Assembly (NCBI RefSeq): GCF_036323735.1
Contig: NC_086025.1
Coordinates: 111,139,688 to 111,203,687, forward strand
From: Rattus norvegicus
Taxonomy: Eukaryota; Chordata; Mammalia; Rodentia; Muridae
Length of the DNA stretch: 64,000 bases
Direction: 5' to 3'
The position numbers and the translations under genes are program-made. This document shows positions 45,517-56,633 of the stretch, one piece after another; position 1 is the stretch's first letter, and each line of letters opens with the position of its first letter. The notes under the pieces are model-generated. The model was not told where the DNA came from, did no database searches, and saw nothing but the letters and a program-made list of their open reading frames with translations.

Positions 45517-46403
45517 AAAGTAAAGTTTTAAAAGAAGAAAATATAGAGTCAAAACTATGGTAAAATAACATGAGGCCTCCTCCTGTGACCTCTGTGGTAT
45601 GTGAGGTTCAGCAGAATTTCTGCTGCTTAGCAATATCTCCACCATTTAGGTAGGAACGCTCTCTATCTTGTGAACTCACAGTGAACCCTTATGGGGTAAT
45701 TCCTCTCTACAACATGTGGAAACACTACTGACTTCTGCTCTGTGGGATCTTACTTCCCCATAGTTCTCACGAAGAAGGGATGCAGGGTTTGTCCTTTCAC
45801 ATTCAGTTTATTTATGCTAGTGTCCCCAGGCTTGATCAGGTTGTGTGGGGTCAGAATTTACTGTCTATTCAGTGCTGAGACAGCTCCAGGCCATTCCTTT
45901 GACTGTTATCAATGGAGTGGCTATGAACGTGGGAGAACAAACATCTGCCTGTGTCTCTGATTTCATTTTTTAATGCATTTTCTCAGAAGTGTGTTGGCTG
46001 GATCACAGGACATTTATTTATCTGGGGTGATCCTCCACACTGGTTGCAGAAACCAGGTGTGGTGGGTTTCAAGACTCTGCTGAAACATAACCATGACACC
46101 TGGCCAACTCTCTTGTGTCTTTTAACTCAGGGGTATAGGTGGGTAGACCAGTTGTACCTTTAACACATGCTGTAGAACTGCCTTGTGACGTGATTTTCAT
46201 AACCCATCCTTGACCACCTGCCTCTTCTCCTCTCTCCCACTCAGGAATCTGCTGAACACCCTGCTGCGTCCTCTCTCTGGCTGATCTTTGTTGGCAACTT
46301 CTGCAATCATCAGCAGAAAACCTTCATTGTGATTTCCAGTGTTTCTGAATCAATCACTCATCCAGTTTTAAGCTGGCATCCCAAAGCTATTGTGTTCCTT
46401 CAG

Positions 46404-46858
46404 CAAAAGTGCATGATGCTTTTGATGATGATTATACATGCAGCAAACTGAGGACAAAGTTATCTGTGCTTCAACACAGAAATATTACACTCATGGGTGA
46501 GATCTGTCATCTTTACTTACAGCTCTACAATTGGTTAGGGGCCAAAGGCCGAGAAGTGATCCCCATGTTTGACTCTAAAACTTGGAACCTTCTTGAAACT
46601 GACAATTGTAATCTAGGTCATGATATTTTCCCTAATGAGCAAAGACAGATGGCCAGACGATGGTTATCTGGGAGCAGTGGCTGTCTTTCCACACCCAGGA
46701 AGTTCCGCGGGGCTCTCAGGATGGCCTACTCTCTTCTCAGTACTTTGCAGCCCTGGATGGTTTTTCTATATGGCCACGTAGAAGACAATTTTAGAAGACA
46801 CCAAGTTACATACTCATTTGGAAGATCCCAGCCCCTACAAAAGGGGTCCAGCAGACAG
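46404..46858 (+). pseudogene. Exon-like open segment, unrecognised
   Basis: A 455-bp segment between an acceptor-like 'gttccttcag' (46,403) and a strong donor CAG/GTGAGT (46,859) is open throughout. It encodes about 151 residues with normal globular composition (IPMFDSKTWNLLETDNCNLG, NEQRQMARRWLSG). I recognise no domain. It lies just downstream (in the retroviral sense) of a minus-strand pol remnant but reads on the opposite strand. It could be an exon of an unknown gene, a retrocopy fragment, or chance. Confidence 0.3.
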
Positions 46859-47399
46859 GTGAGTGTAGTTCTGTGGCCAAGCCTCTTCTTCAGTGAGTAG
46901 ACTGTGACCTGGTGACCACAATGGTCACCCATTGGCCACTGACCACTCCACTAGAAGGTGCTGGAATGCAAACAACCCTCCTGAGGCTCCTTCACTTTAT
47001 GGTTCCCACTCCATCAGGGTCACATTCCTTGGGCTTAAATTACCTCTAGATCATCCCCAACTCTTAAGTAACAGCCATCCTGAGTGACCTTTCTTCTCAT
47101 GCCACTGGTCAAGCTGAGCCATCCTAGAGTGGATCTTCAGGATGTCCTGGTGGGATGGGCCCTGTTCATGAGCCTTGAGTTGAGACCCCCTACTCCACTC
47201 TCTCACCATGTGAGTCTACAGCTCTGACCTGGTGCTCAACCCTGAGACTGTTCAAGTGTCTCTGGGCATTCCAGTCTATTCTGTACTCTGCAGAGGATCC
47301 ACATACCTGCTAGTCTGCAGCTCGTGTGGACTCTTTCACATCCCTGCATCTCACTGTGACGTTCTCTGACTGTCTAGATAAAGTCATGCTAATAAGGAG

Positions 47400-47561
47400 G
47401 ACAGTCAGAGCAAGGGAATTTATCAGAAGAAACACCGTCAACAATCACTGTAAACTGGAAAACATGGTCACTCAGGTTTGTGGGGAAGTCAAATTACCTC
47501 TTGGAGAGCCAAGATTTTCTCTTTGTTTTTAGTGTTCTTTCCTCTGAGGAGAGAAGGTGTC

Positions 47562-47618
<57 letters not shown>

Positions 47619-47639
47619 GGATGGATGGATGGATGGATG

Positions 47640-47692
<53 letters not shown>

Positions 47693-49470
47693 GTACATAG
47701 GTTGGTAGATAGATATCTTACTGTGGACTTGGGAGCTGGTAAAAGCATAGCAACTGTCTGTGTATATGGTGGTGAACTGTCCTTTCCCCATCTGAACCTG
47801 GCTCAGACTGATCAGTTCTGCTCTCTGGGTTGATGAACCTGGCTTGGACTAAAACTATTTCCGTTAAAACAAGTACTCCGGGCTCCACATATCTGGTTTC
47901 ACCTTTCACCTCAAGACAGTCATGCATGAAGACAAGTGTGCTATTATCAGGGGAAAGGGTAGCAGGGTTGGAGGTTTCTGAAACCTTGAAGGTGGTCCAA
48001 GAGCAGGACTGGTACTGAATTACATGAATATTAGACACCCAGCATTCTGGGATTCCTCAGAGGAGAGCCCAACCTCAGTGTGGGGTGCTGTGGGTATAAG
48101 ATCCTGACCCAGAGTTAACTTGATTTTGTTGTTGTTTTGTGTTTGTTTATTAGATTGATGGTAGCCACCATAGCCCTAGACAGGTGGGCCATCCTGAGGC
48201 TACAGAGTCCAATTGTTTGCACAGATATGGCACAGGGTGTTTTCATGGCCCCAGAGTTTGGGTTAAAATCCTTTTTGTAATATGTTTTGTTTTGTGGACA
48301 AACAGATGGAAAGGTTTGAAGACATCTGGAAGTGTTAGGGTTGGTGCTGATGTCAGAGCTGTTTTGTTTCATCTCAGTACATATTAAGGGCTTGGTGACA
48401 ACTCCTCTGTGGTGCTAAGGTCTTGCCATTTCTGCAATCTCTGAGACCCAGAGGCAGCAATACCAAGCTACACCTAGGAAGTCTTGGACAAACTTGTCTC
48501 TTACTCTTTGGAGTAGGGATCTGAAGGGTGGCTTCTGAATCAGCCTCCTCTTTCCTCCCCTCAGCTGGTAGCCAGGATGGGAAACCTCTGGGTATGCAAA
48601 GCTGGGCTTTCTTAGCTGACATTCTGTAGCCCAAGGTCTGTAGCTCTTGCAGCAGTCCCTCGGTGGCCCCTTTATAGTTTATTTTAGCCTTAGAGGCTAG
48701 GCGGATGCCATTTACAGATTGTAAGAGTGTGAACCCAGAGAGACACCTACACAAGGGCAGACAGGCAGGTCAGCATGTAGTGTCTCATCAAACAGGATTG
48801 GAGAATTTTAAATCCTTCAGGCAGCCTGGTCCAGGTAAGTTGCCTGCTGTAACCTCCCTCTGGCTCTGTCCATGTAAAAGCAAAGATGGGTGGTTTTAAC
48901 TGTTTCTATGGGAGGCTGAAGAATGTAGCTTTCAGGTGCAAGGCAGAGCACATCTACGTCTCTGGAAGAATCAGATTCATGAGAATCAGAGGTCCCAGGT
49001 TTCTTCACAGGCAGGAGAGGTGTGTTCCAGGAGGACTGGCAGGGCACCAGGATGCTGGTCTCCCTGAACCGGGCAGAGTGGACCGCAATTTCCCTTTGTG
49101 TTTCCAGGCCCCTCGGGTATTGTTTAACCTGGATGCGGTGGCTGAACTGGTTAATTGAACACTTACAGGAACTTGGTGTTGGGCCAGTCCTGGTGTGTTG
49201 GTTTCTACCTATACTTCTGGGAATCTTTGTTGTCAGTTTGAGAGACAGTGCCACTGTATATTTTGGTTGGAGGCAGGACTTTCAGCTAGAAATTTTTCTT
49301 CTGACAGTGCAGGACACCAGAGTTTTGCAGGGCATGTGTAAGTTCAACTGTGTCTCATCATCAGAGAAGGTGACGGTGCCTTTCAGTTTATGCAAAGGAT
49401 CTGGTCTCTCAGTTGGTTCTGTTGTTAAACATCTTTTGAGCTGCCTGCAGCCAATATCATCAATCTGAGC
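47400..49470 (-). pseudogene. Degraded gammaretrovirus-like pol (RT-RNase H) remnant
   Basis: In minus-strand order: the RT N-terminal strand motif with LVPCQSSWNTPLLPVKKPGT (48,991-49,050); a following palm segment (CFYMDRARGRLQQATYLDQA, about 48,820-48,880); the segment GYRMSAKKAQLC (48,596-48,631); connection-domain pieces (about 48,170-48,260); the RNase H motif YTDSCYAF (47,741-47,764); and a further piece near 47,480-47,530. Frames shift repeatedly and stops are present. Where the catalytic YxDD should lie the frame reads SVNGIRLAS, so the active-site aspartates are gone. This is an old, inactive class I endogenous retrovirus. Confidence 0.8.
47562..47715. repeat. (GATA)n-(GATG)n-(GATA)n microsatellite
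   Basis: About 150 bp: GATA units, a central block of GATG units (about 47,616-47,641), then GATA again. It interrupts the RNase H region of the pol remnant. Confidence 0.95.
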
Positions 49471-50169
49471 CTTTACGTTTTTCTAACTTTAACTGTTTCC
49501 TACCATCTGGGCCCGACTGGATGACAAAGCAAATCTCGCAGCAGCTGTTCTCGATCTTCCTAAAAGGACCCTGCAGAAATTATTTAAAGTCCCCTTGGTC
49601 AGTCAGTGTTGGACAGAAGGGACAACCCATTCTGTCCAGGTTGCACGGCCCAGCAGTGACCCTCACCCCACGATTCCCAGGGTGGTTTCTCTACTTTTTG
49701 CAGAGAATAGTACGTTTTGAGTTCTCCAGTTATGCAGATCACTTGTTGGGAAGGGCGAATCAATTACGAAAGAGGAAGAAGCAGAACTTCTCTTTTGCCC
49801 AGCGGAATTTTTCCCATTCCCTGAGGCTGGTTATAGAAGGTGGTGGGCGGGTGGGGGGGGCAGAGTCAGTGTGGGACTTGGGAAGTATTTCTCCTCCCTG
49901 TGTGCACTCTGCTCAGATGGCAGACCTCCCCCCTGCATAAGAGACCCATCCCCTCCCCACCTCTACATAGGGACTAGGTCTGATTCTGCTCATGAGCGGG
50001 GGGTCAAGCAACGAAACAAGCAATTGCTCTGGGAATGGGAAAGGGTTGGGGTGAGATGGGGTCTCACACCTGAGAAAGCCACTTGCCAATACAGAGAAAT
50101 AGAACTGGCAGGAACACACAGACAGACACCCAGAGAGACACAGTAAAGAAAACCAGAGGCGGCCATCAC

Positions 50170-50475
50170 ACATTCATATACTTGAGTAGACCAGGGAAGT
50201 CTGGCGACGTCTCACACAGATCCTGAGTGCTATATCCAGCCCCTATGTCCTAAACAGAAGGCCTGCCTCCAGAGATGACAGACCAGACGACTTTCTCATT
50301 TGTTTCCTTGAGGGGTGGAGGTGTCACCCCTCTGAAGCATTAGGCAAGGGTTGATTAAAGGAACCTGGAACTTCTCAGCTTGCACACCCTATGAGCTCCT
50401 TGGATAATAAACTCTTTTCTGCTCTGGGGACTTCCGTGGGGCTTCCAGAAATGTGGGATGGTCACTAGAGGAGAC
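50170..50475 (+). repeat. Possible LTR
   Basis: Contains an AATAAA-type signal in 'ggataataaactcttttctg' (about 50,403-50,422) followed by a GC-richer tail, as in the R-U5 part of class I LTRs. It is in plus orientation, opposite to the pol remnant, so it may belong to another element. Confidence 0.35.
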
Positions 50476-50489
50476 TACTCACACATGGT

Positions 50490-51871
50490 GTCTTAGTTAG
50501 GGTTTACACTGCTGTAAAGAGACACCATGACTAAGGCAACTCTTATAAAGGACATTTATTTGGAGCTGGCTTACTGGTTCTGAGGTTCAGTCCATGATCA
50601 TCATGGCAGGAAGCATGGCAGTGTCCTAAGCAGGCATGGGGCTGGGAGAGATGAGAGTTCTACATCTTGTTTGGAAGGCAAACAAGAGAAGACTGTCTCC
50701 CAGGCAGCTAGGAGAAGGATCTCAAAGCCCACGCCCACAGTAACACACCTACTCCAACAAGGCTACTCTTCCTACTAGTGCCACTCCCTGGGCCAAGCAG
50801 ACACACACCATCACATTCCACTCCCTGGCTCCCGCAGGCTGTTCAAACACATGAGTCTATGGGGCCATACCTAAACATAACATAATGCAAAATACGTTTA
50901 GCCCAACTTCCAAAGTCCTCATAGTAAAAAGTCTCTTCTGAGAGTCATCCAATCACTTGACTGTCAAAGAGTAGATCCATACCTCCAACGTCACAGGATG
51001 TTCATCACCATTCCGAAACGTCATAGTGAGGAAATGCTGGACCAAATCAAAACAGAAAACCAGTTGGGCAAACTTTAAACTCCGCATCTCCATGACCAGT
51101 GGCAAAGTTCCCTTCAGATCTTGAGCCACTTTCATGCCTGTTGACTGCTGTGGGCAGATCTGGCATTCAGAAGCAACAAACTTTTCTCCTGGGTTGGTTC
51201 CACTCCCGGCTAGGAGCTTTCCTTGGAAGACGGCTCTGACATCTCTAATAACTCAGGGTCTCCAAGGCAACTTAATCATTACAACTTCGTGTTCCAATGT
51301 CTGGGACCCACACATGATCCTCTGGGCTCTTCCAAAGGACTCAGGTCACTTCTCCAGCTCTGCCTTCTATAGCAATCTAGGCTCTGGTTGACTCTACTTC
51401 ACTGCTGCTGCTTTCTTGGTGATCTTCCCATGGTACTAGCATCTCCAGGACACTAGGGTCTTCCATTGTAACTAGGCTTCACCAATAGCCTCTCATGGGC
51501 TCTCACACTGCCAAGCCTCAGCTGCTCTCCATGAAGCCTTCATGCCTTCAAAACCAGTACTACCTGGGTGACCCAAACACATTATCAAGTCCATCTGCAG
51601 CACAAGGTACATCCTTGACTATCTCTGGAACACAGCTTCTTTGTGCTCTTAGAAAACACTTCCCAGAAAATTGCACCTCAGTGATGCTAGTCTCTTCTTA
51701 ATCACTGCTAATTTCTTAGCTCCAGACAGCCAATATCAATTGTCCCAGTAGTCCCTTCTATTTGTGGCTCTAAAGCCAGAGCCACATGGCTGAAGTTGCT
51801 GAGTTATGCTGCTTGCTGGAGCTGAAACATGCCCCTCCCCCCGCCCTTGTTCTATTACAGCTTTCTTTTTT

Positions 51872-51903
<32 letters not shown>

Positions 51904-53130
51904 TTTTTTTTTGGTTCTTTTTTTGGAGCCGGGGACCGAACCCAGGGCCTTGCGCTTGCTAGGCAAGCGCTCTACCACTAAGCTAAATCCCCAGCCCCAT
52001 CTATTACAGCTTTCTATTTTCCAACTCTGCCACAGCCTAAGCCTGGCTGTCCTGGAACTTGCTCAGTAGACTCACCTTGAACTCAGAGATCTGCTTACTT
52101 CAGTCTCCTGGGATTAAAGTGTGTACCACCATGCCTGGAACTAAGCTTTTCATGGACATTGTTCCTCAAGATCCAGATTCAAATGTGTCCTTTTTTTCTG
52201 GATTGTAGTTCATTCCAGATTAAAAATCCAATTGAATATAATAACCAAGTAAAAATAACATCTAACATGATATAAATTGTTCAATGGCAAACACACAAAC
52301 AATAAGCTTAGCTGGGTGGGCTCTTGCCCTGAAGTCACCACTTCTTAATCCATTTATTGCCTCAAAAACAGGATTTAGCTCCATTGTACTACCTGGTGCC
52401 CTTTTATTGCTTGCACCATACATTTTGAATTTTCCCTTTCTAAGCTTGCTACACTTGATCAGAAAGCACTTCATGAACATGAACCTGAGGACAAAGTCTA
52501 TTCTGGACTTTTCTGAGACTTCCTTTGTCAATGCAACTAACCAAAATCTCTTTACTTTAGCCTCAGTCATATTCTTCAGACAAGGGCAAAAAGCAGCAAC
52601 ATTCTTCACCAAAACATAAGAAAAATCTCCAGAGTTCAGATCATCCTCAGCACCAATGTCTTCTATATTCCTACTAGGATGGCCCATTAAATCCCACTTA
52701 AAGCATTCCATGGCTTTCTAAATCCAAAGTCTCCAAGTCTACATTCCCGCAAACAAAAACATGGTCAGGTCTATCACAGCAATACCCCACTTCTGGTATT
52801 AACTTCTGTCTTAGGGTTTCCATTGCTCTAAAGAGCCACCATGACCAAGGTAACTCTTATTAAAAAAAACACATTTAATTGGAACTGACTTACTGGTACT
52901 GAGGGTCAGGCCATTATCATCATGGCAGGAAGTATGGCAGCATCCAGGCAGACATGGCGCTGGAGGAGTTGAGAGTTCTATATCATGTTTTGAAGGCAAA
53001 AAGGAGAAGACTGTTTTCCAGGGAGCTAGGAGGAGGATCTCAAGCCCACTCCCACAGTGTCATACTTTCTCTGTCAAGGGCACACCTCCTAATAGTGCCA
53101 CTCCCTGGCCTAAGCATAGTCAAACCACCA
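50490..53130 (+). mobile_element. Composite rodent retroelement with terminal repeats, copy 2
   Basis: Left terminal repeat at 50,493-50,870 ('cttagttagggtttacactg', 'ggagctggcttactggttct', 'attccactccctggctcccg') and right at 52,805-53,125 ('cttagggtttccattgctct', 'tcatcatggcaggaagtatg', 'aatagtgccactccctggcc'). The internal sequence matches copy 1 ('gcaaaatacgtttagcccaa'). It again contains a B1-like antisense block (52,020-52,135). An ID element interrupts it at 51,867-51,999. No coding capacity is seen. Confidence 0.72.
51867..51999 (-). repeat. ID element, antisense, with 16-bp target duplication
   Basis: Antisense ID: 'gagccggggaccgaacccag', 'ggccttgcgcttgctaggca' and 'aagctaaatccccagcccc', preceded by a long T-rich tail. 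TCTATTACAGCTTTCT occurs at 51,851-51,866 and again at 52,000-52,015. Confidence 0.97.
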
Positions 53131-53139
53131 CACATGGAT

Positions 53140-55950
53140 TAGACCAAATAGAAAGTATTTATTAGCCAGCCAGCAACTACAACAGTGCTCAGAATCCCAG
53201 TGTAGCCTTGTACTCTTCTGAGGCTGTTAAGCCAAAAATCTATATTCTGTGTTGACACAATTCAATTAACAAGAAGAGTTAGCCAGAAATGAAACTATAG
53301 AAACCAAAGGGCAGGTTAACACATGTAGATATTTTTGCAGAACTATGGGCTTTGACGGACTAGGTCTTTGTTCTCATTTTTTTTCATGTGGAACTTAAGT
53401 ATCTGCTGAGTTTTATGACCTAAATGATACTTTCATCATGGAGTCAACTGTGCTAAGGTCTGAGGGCCTTAAGATGTAGGAACCTATTCTACCGAGACAA
53501 TGTGATACTTAGTGGTTCAAGGTTCATAGCAAGAATTCCTGAAAGGAGAAGCCACGAAAGCAGATGTTCAGATGCTGTGCATGCTATCCCAGGAAGCCAT
53601 CAACAGGATCCAAGAGATGGGGGTGGTGCTGAGGCTGCAGGTGAGAAAGGAAAGGACTGAACAGAGCCCAGGAGGTGCAGGAAGTGATCTGTGGAGGGTC
53701 CTCTAGTCTGTAGAAGTAGGTCTTTTCCACATACAGACTACGGAGATCCCCACTTGAAATGGGGTCAGCCAAGGAGAACTTAGAATGACAGGCCAAAGGT
53801 CACTCCTGTGAGTGGGTCAGCAGGGAGCATGGGATGAAGGTATAGCATCCAGCAAGCCACAAGTTCCCTGTGTTGTTTTGGTGGTGAGTTCCTTGGAAAT
53901 GGGACTTTCTCTTTCATTTCCTTCTTTGGGTACATAAGCAGGAGATGGTACTTGGTTGTGCCTTGGATGCACAGATGGTCCCTGGATCCACACAGCTGTT
54001 GAAGATTCCTGGTGAGTTGGGCAACGGCTAAGCTCTCCCACCTGCGTACCCCCATAGCCGCTCGGAAGGAAGATTATGCACCTGCTTTGTTGATAAATTC
54101 TGCTAGGCTGGCATCTGCTTCAGGTCATACAGGAGCAGTAAAGCTGGCCTTGCAGCCATGGCCTTCCACCTTTTCCATCTGCCCTCAGCACAAGACAGGA
54201 TGAGATTCCTCAGACGAGACCATAGAGCCCGTAGGGGCTCAGCCTGGGCACCAGGATGCCTGAGACGTGACCAGGAGACCTCAGACAGATGGCTGCTGTC
54301 ACTCTGTCTACTGGGAGATGGAAGAAAAGAATGGAGGGTGGGGACCAAGCCTCTCTGTTCTTGGGGCCTGGATACCCAAAGCTGGCTCTAGGGTGCTGTG
54401 ACTGAAGCAAAATGGGGACAGGGCTGCATCTGAGACACAAGGACCCAGGGTTTTCTCACCCAACCTGTCTCTGAATGCCCCACTCTGAGTCACACCTCAT
54501 GAGGAAATCAAGGGTTCAGAAGAGAGTGACTGGACCAGGGTTCTGGGACAGAAACTGACAGGTGGCTGGCAGCCACCTACCCTCTGATCGACTGTAGGGA
54601 ATAAGTGGGAAGAACAGGACTTTCTTGTGTACCCAAGTGGGAACTGGGACACACCCATAAGCCTGAGTTTTGTAGTCAGAATGTTTTAAGTTTAAGGAAT
54701 TATGTGTGGGTAGGAGGAAGGTGTCATGAGGAGATCCAGAAGTGGCTTGGTACAGGAATGGATTAGGGAGGAAATTGGCCATGAGGGCAGCGGTCGGGAG
54801 TGAGATGGGCAAGGTGGTGTACAGTGATGGCTTAAGTGTTGATGTGAGAGAGAATCCTAGGTCTGTGACTTTGGGAGAACTGAGCTTTAGGAAGAGAGAC
54901 CTGGTGACTTGTGGACCTGAGGAAATTTAGGAATGAGGCAGGATCAGATTGGCTAGTAAAGAGGGAAAGCCTGCAAAGGAGGAGAACATCTACACACTGA
55001 AGTGGGGGGACAGCCCTGGTCAGTGTCAGGACTTTAGTGTCAGGATCCATCTATGTAAAGACAAAAGGCTTGGGAGTGACATCTGGGAGTATCAAGAAGA
55101 AACTGTCTTTAAGATTTAGAACTGGAAGTGACTGATGTTGTCAGGGATAATAGAGAGGATAGCCTAAGGGTTAGAGACTGCTGGGTCTGGAGGAGCAGCA
55201 GCAATGGAGGGAAGGCCCTGGACCAAGGACAAGGTTCCAGTAGGTTCTGACTGTTAATAAGGGAGAGGAGCTGAGAGGTAGAAGCCGTTTGTATAAAAGG
55301 AAGTGAATGACGGATGTGAGGCCTTGGAGGCTGGCTGAGGGTCGGGGTTGGAGATGTAGGAGGAGGGTCTTTGAGTATGTTGTGCAGAAGGAAAGAGTGA
55401 TGGAAGAAACCAGGAGTGACAGGCACAGAAATTACTGGAAATTCTCAGAAACCTGACAGAATCATCAGTCTGAGGGCATTGTCCCATCAGCCTTTCCTCC
55501 TAGCTGAGCAATTCAGTGGGGTTTGCTTTTCTGTCACCAGGGATCCAAGGCTCAGATGATTCAGACTACACTGACTTCCTGAGCTAGACTGGAGAAGCCA
55601 GCAGGGAGCAGGTGTCTTGTGGGACCTCTCTTGGGATGCGGGCTGTGTTTCAGGGCTGTCTGGAGCACTGACCTAGAGCACTGGAAGGTGCTTGTGGTGG
55701 GAGCTGGGGTGGGTGTGGTGAAGGTAGAGGACACAGCAGCAGGGGGGAGTGTGTGCGGAATGGAGGGTAGAAATTTAGAGATTCAAGGGAGGAGCCTGCA
55801 GTCCTGAGCCCTGGGCTCCTTGCCCAGGGAAGGTGCCAAGCAGCCACTGAAGGGGTGAGAGTTTGCTGAAAAGCTCCCTCTGCCCCATTTAGAGACCTCA
55901 GAAAGGGAAGCTCCAGCCTGGGCTTTCGGCTGGTCAGGAGCAGGCAGGAC
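53140..55950. other. Presumed intergenic/5' region of Apol gene 2; no exon supported
   Basis: Largely non-repetitive, GC-moderate sequence from about 53,560. No splice-bounded coding exon recognised. 5' untranslated exons of the downstream Apol gene could lie here but cannot be identified by eye. Confidence 0.4.
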
Positions 55951-55970
55951 AGGGCTCACCTACACTTCTT

Positions 55971-56070
55971 TTTTTTGGGGGGGGGTTCTTTTTTTCGGAG
56001 CTGGGGACCGAACCCAGGGCCTTGTGCTTCCTAGGCAAGCGCTCTACCACTGAGCTAAATCCCCAACCCC
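55971..56070 (-). repeat. ID element, antisense, with 15-bp target duplication
   Basis: Antisense ID core 'ggagctggggaccgaaccca' to 'gagctaaatccccaacccc'. TCACCTACACTTCTT occurs at 55,956-55,970 and 56,071-56,085 without mismatch. Confidence 0.97.
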
Positions 56071-56176
56071 TCACCTACACTTCTTATCTAGGGGGCACTC
56101 ATCAGAGGGGCTCACGTGTGACTGACCAGCAGGAAGGTTCACAGTACACAGCAAGACCAAGGGTTACACTGGGAGA

Positions 56177-56179
<3 letters not shown>

Positions 56180-56228
<49 letters not shown>
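56180..56228. repeat. (GT)n microsatellite
   Basis: A pure GT array of about 48 bp upstream of Apol gene 2. Confidence 0.95.
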
Positions 56229-56230
<2 letters not shown>

Positions 56231-56564
56231 AGTTCCCGCTTGCAGATGGCCACCAGAACATTCCTCTTCATCTCTCTTTCTGTGTGAGAGTCAGTCCTTT
56301 CTCCACAGCTGTGTCCTCACCTGATGCCTTCTTCAATGTCCCTAACAGGACAAGGGTCCTCTGCCTTGAGGGGGAGAGAGCAGCAGGGCTGGGATCACAA
56401 GACCAACTTCTTTAAATAGCAGTGACAGAGCCCAGGGAAACAGAAGAACTGTGGGTCAAGTTCTTTGGTCCTTGGCAGCCACTGTTGAAAGAATTGTGCG
56501 TCCCAGATCCCTGATCACTAAGCCGTCCCCATTCTATCTCACAGGGTGCCTTTTCCTCCTGTAG

Positions 56565-56633
56565 CCTGGACCCTGGTGAGCTGAAGGAACACCTGTCAAG
56601 TCCTCTGCCTGACTCCTAGACCTAGCAGCTATC
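56565..56633 (+). other. 5'UTR part of Apol gene 2 first coding exon
   Basis: An acceptor 'cctcctgtag' ends at 56,564. 69 bp of leader precede ATG 56,634 (context ATCATGG, with A at -3 and G at +4). At least one non-coding exon therefore probably lies upstream. Confidence 0.6.

Noticed and set aside
49022..49468. 148-codon plus-strand frame with hydrophobic segments
   Set aside because: The minus strand of the same DNA carries recognisable pol motifs; the plus frame is most likely incidental.
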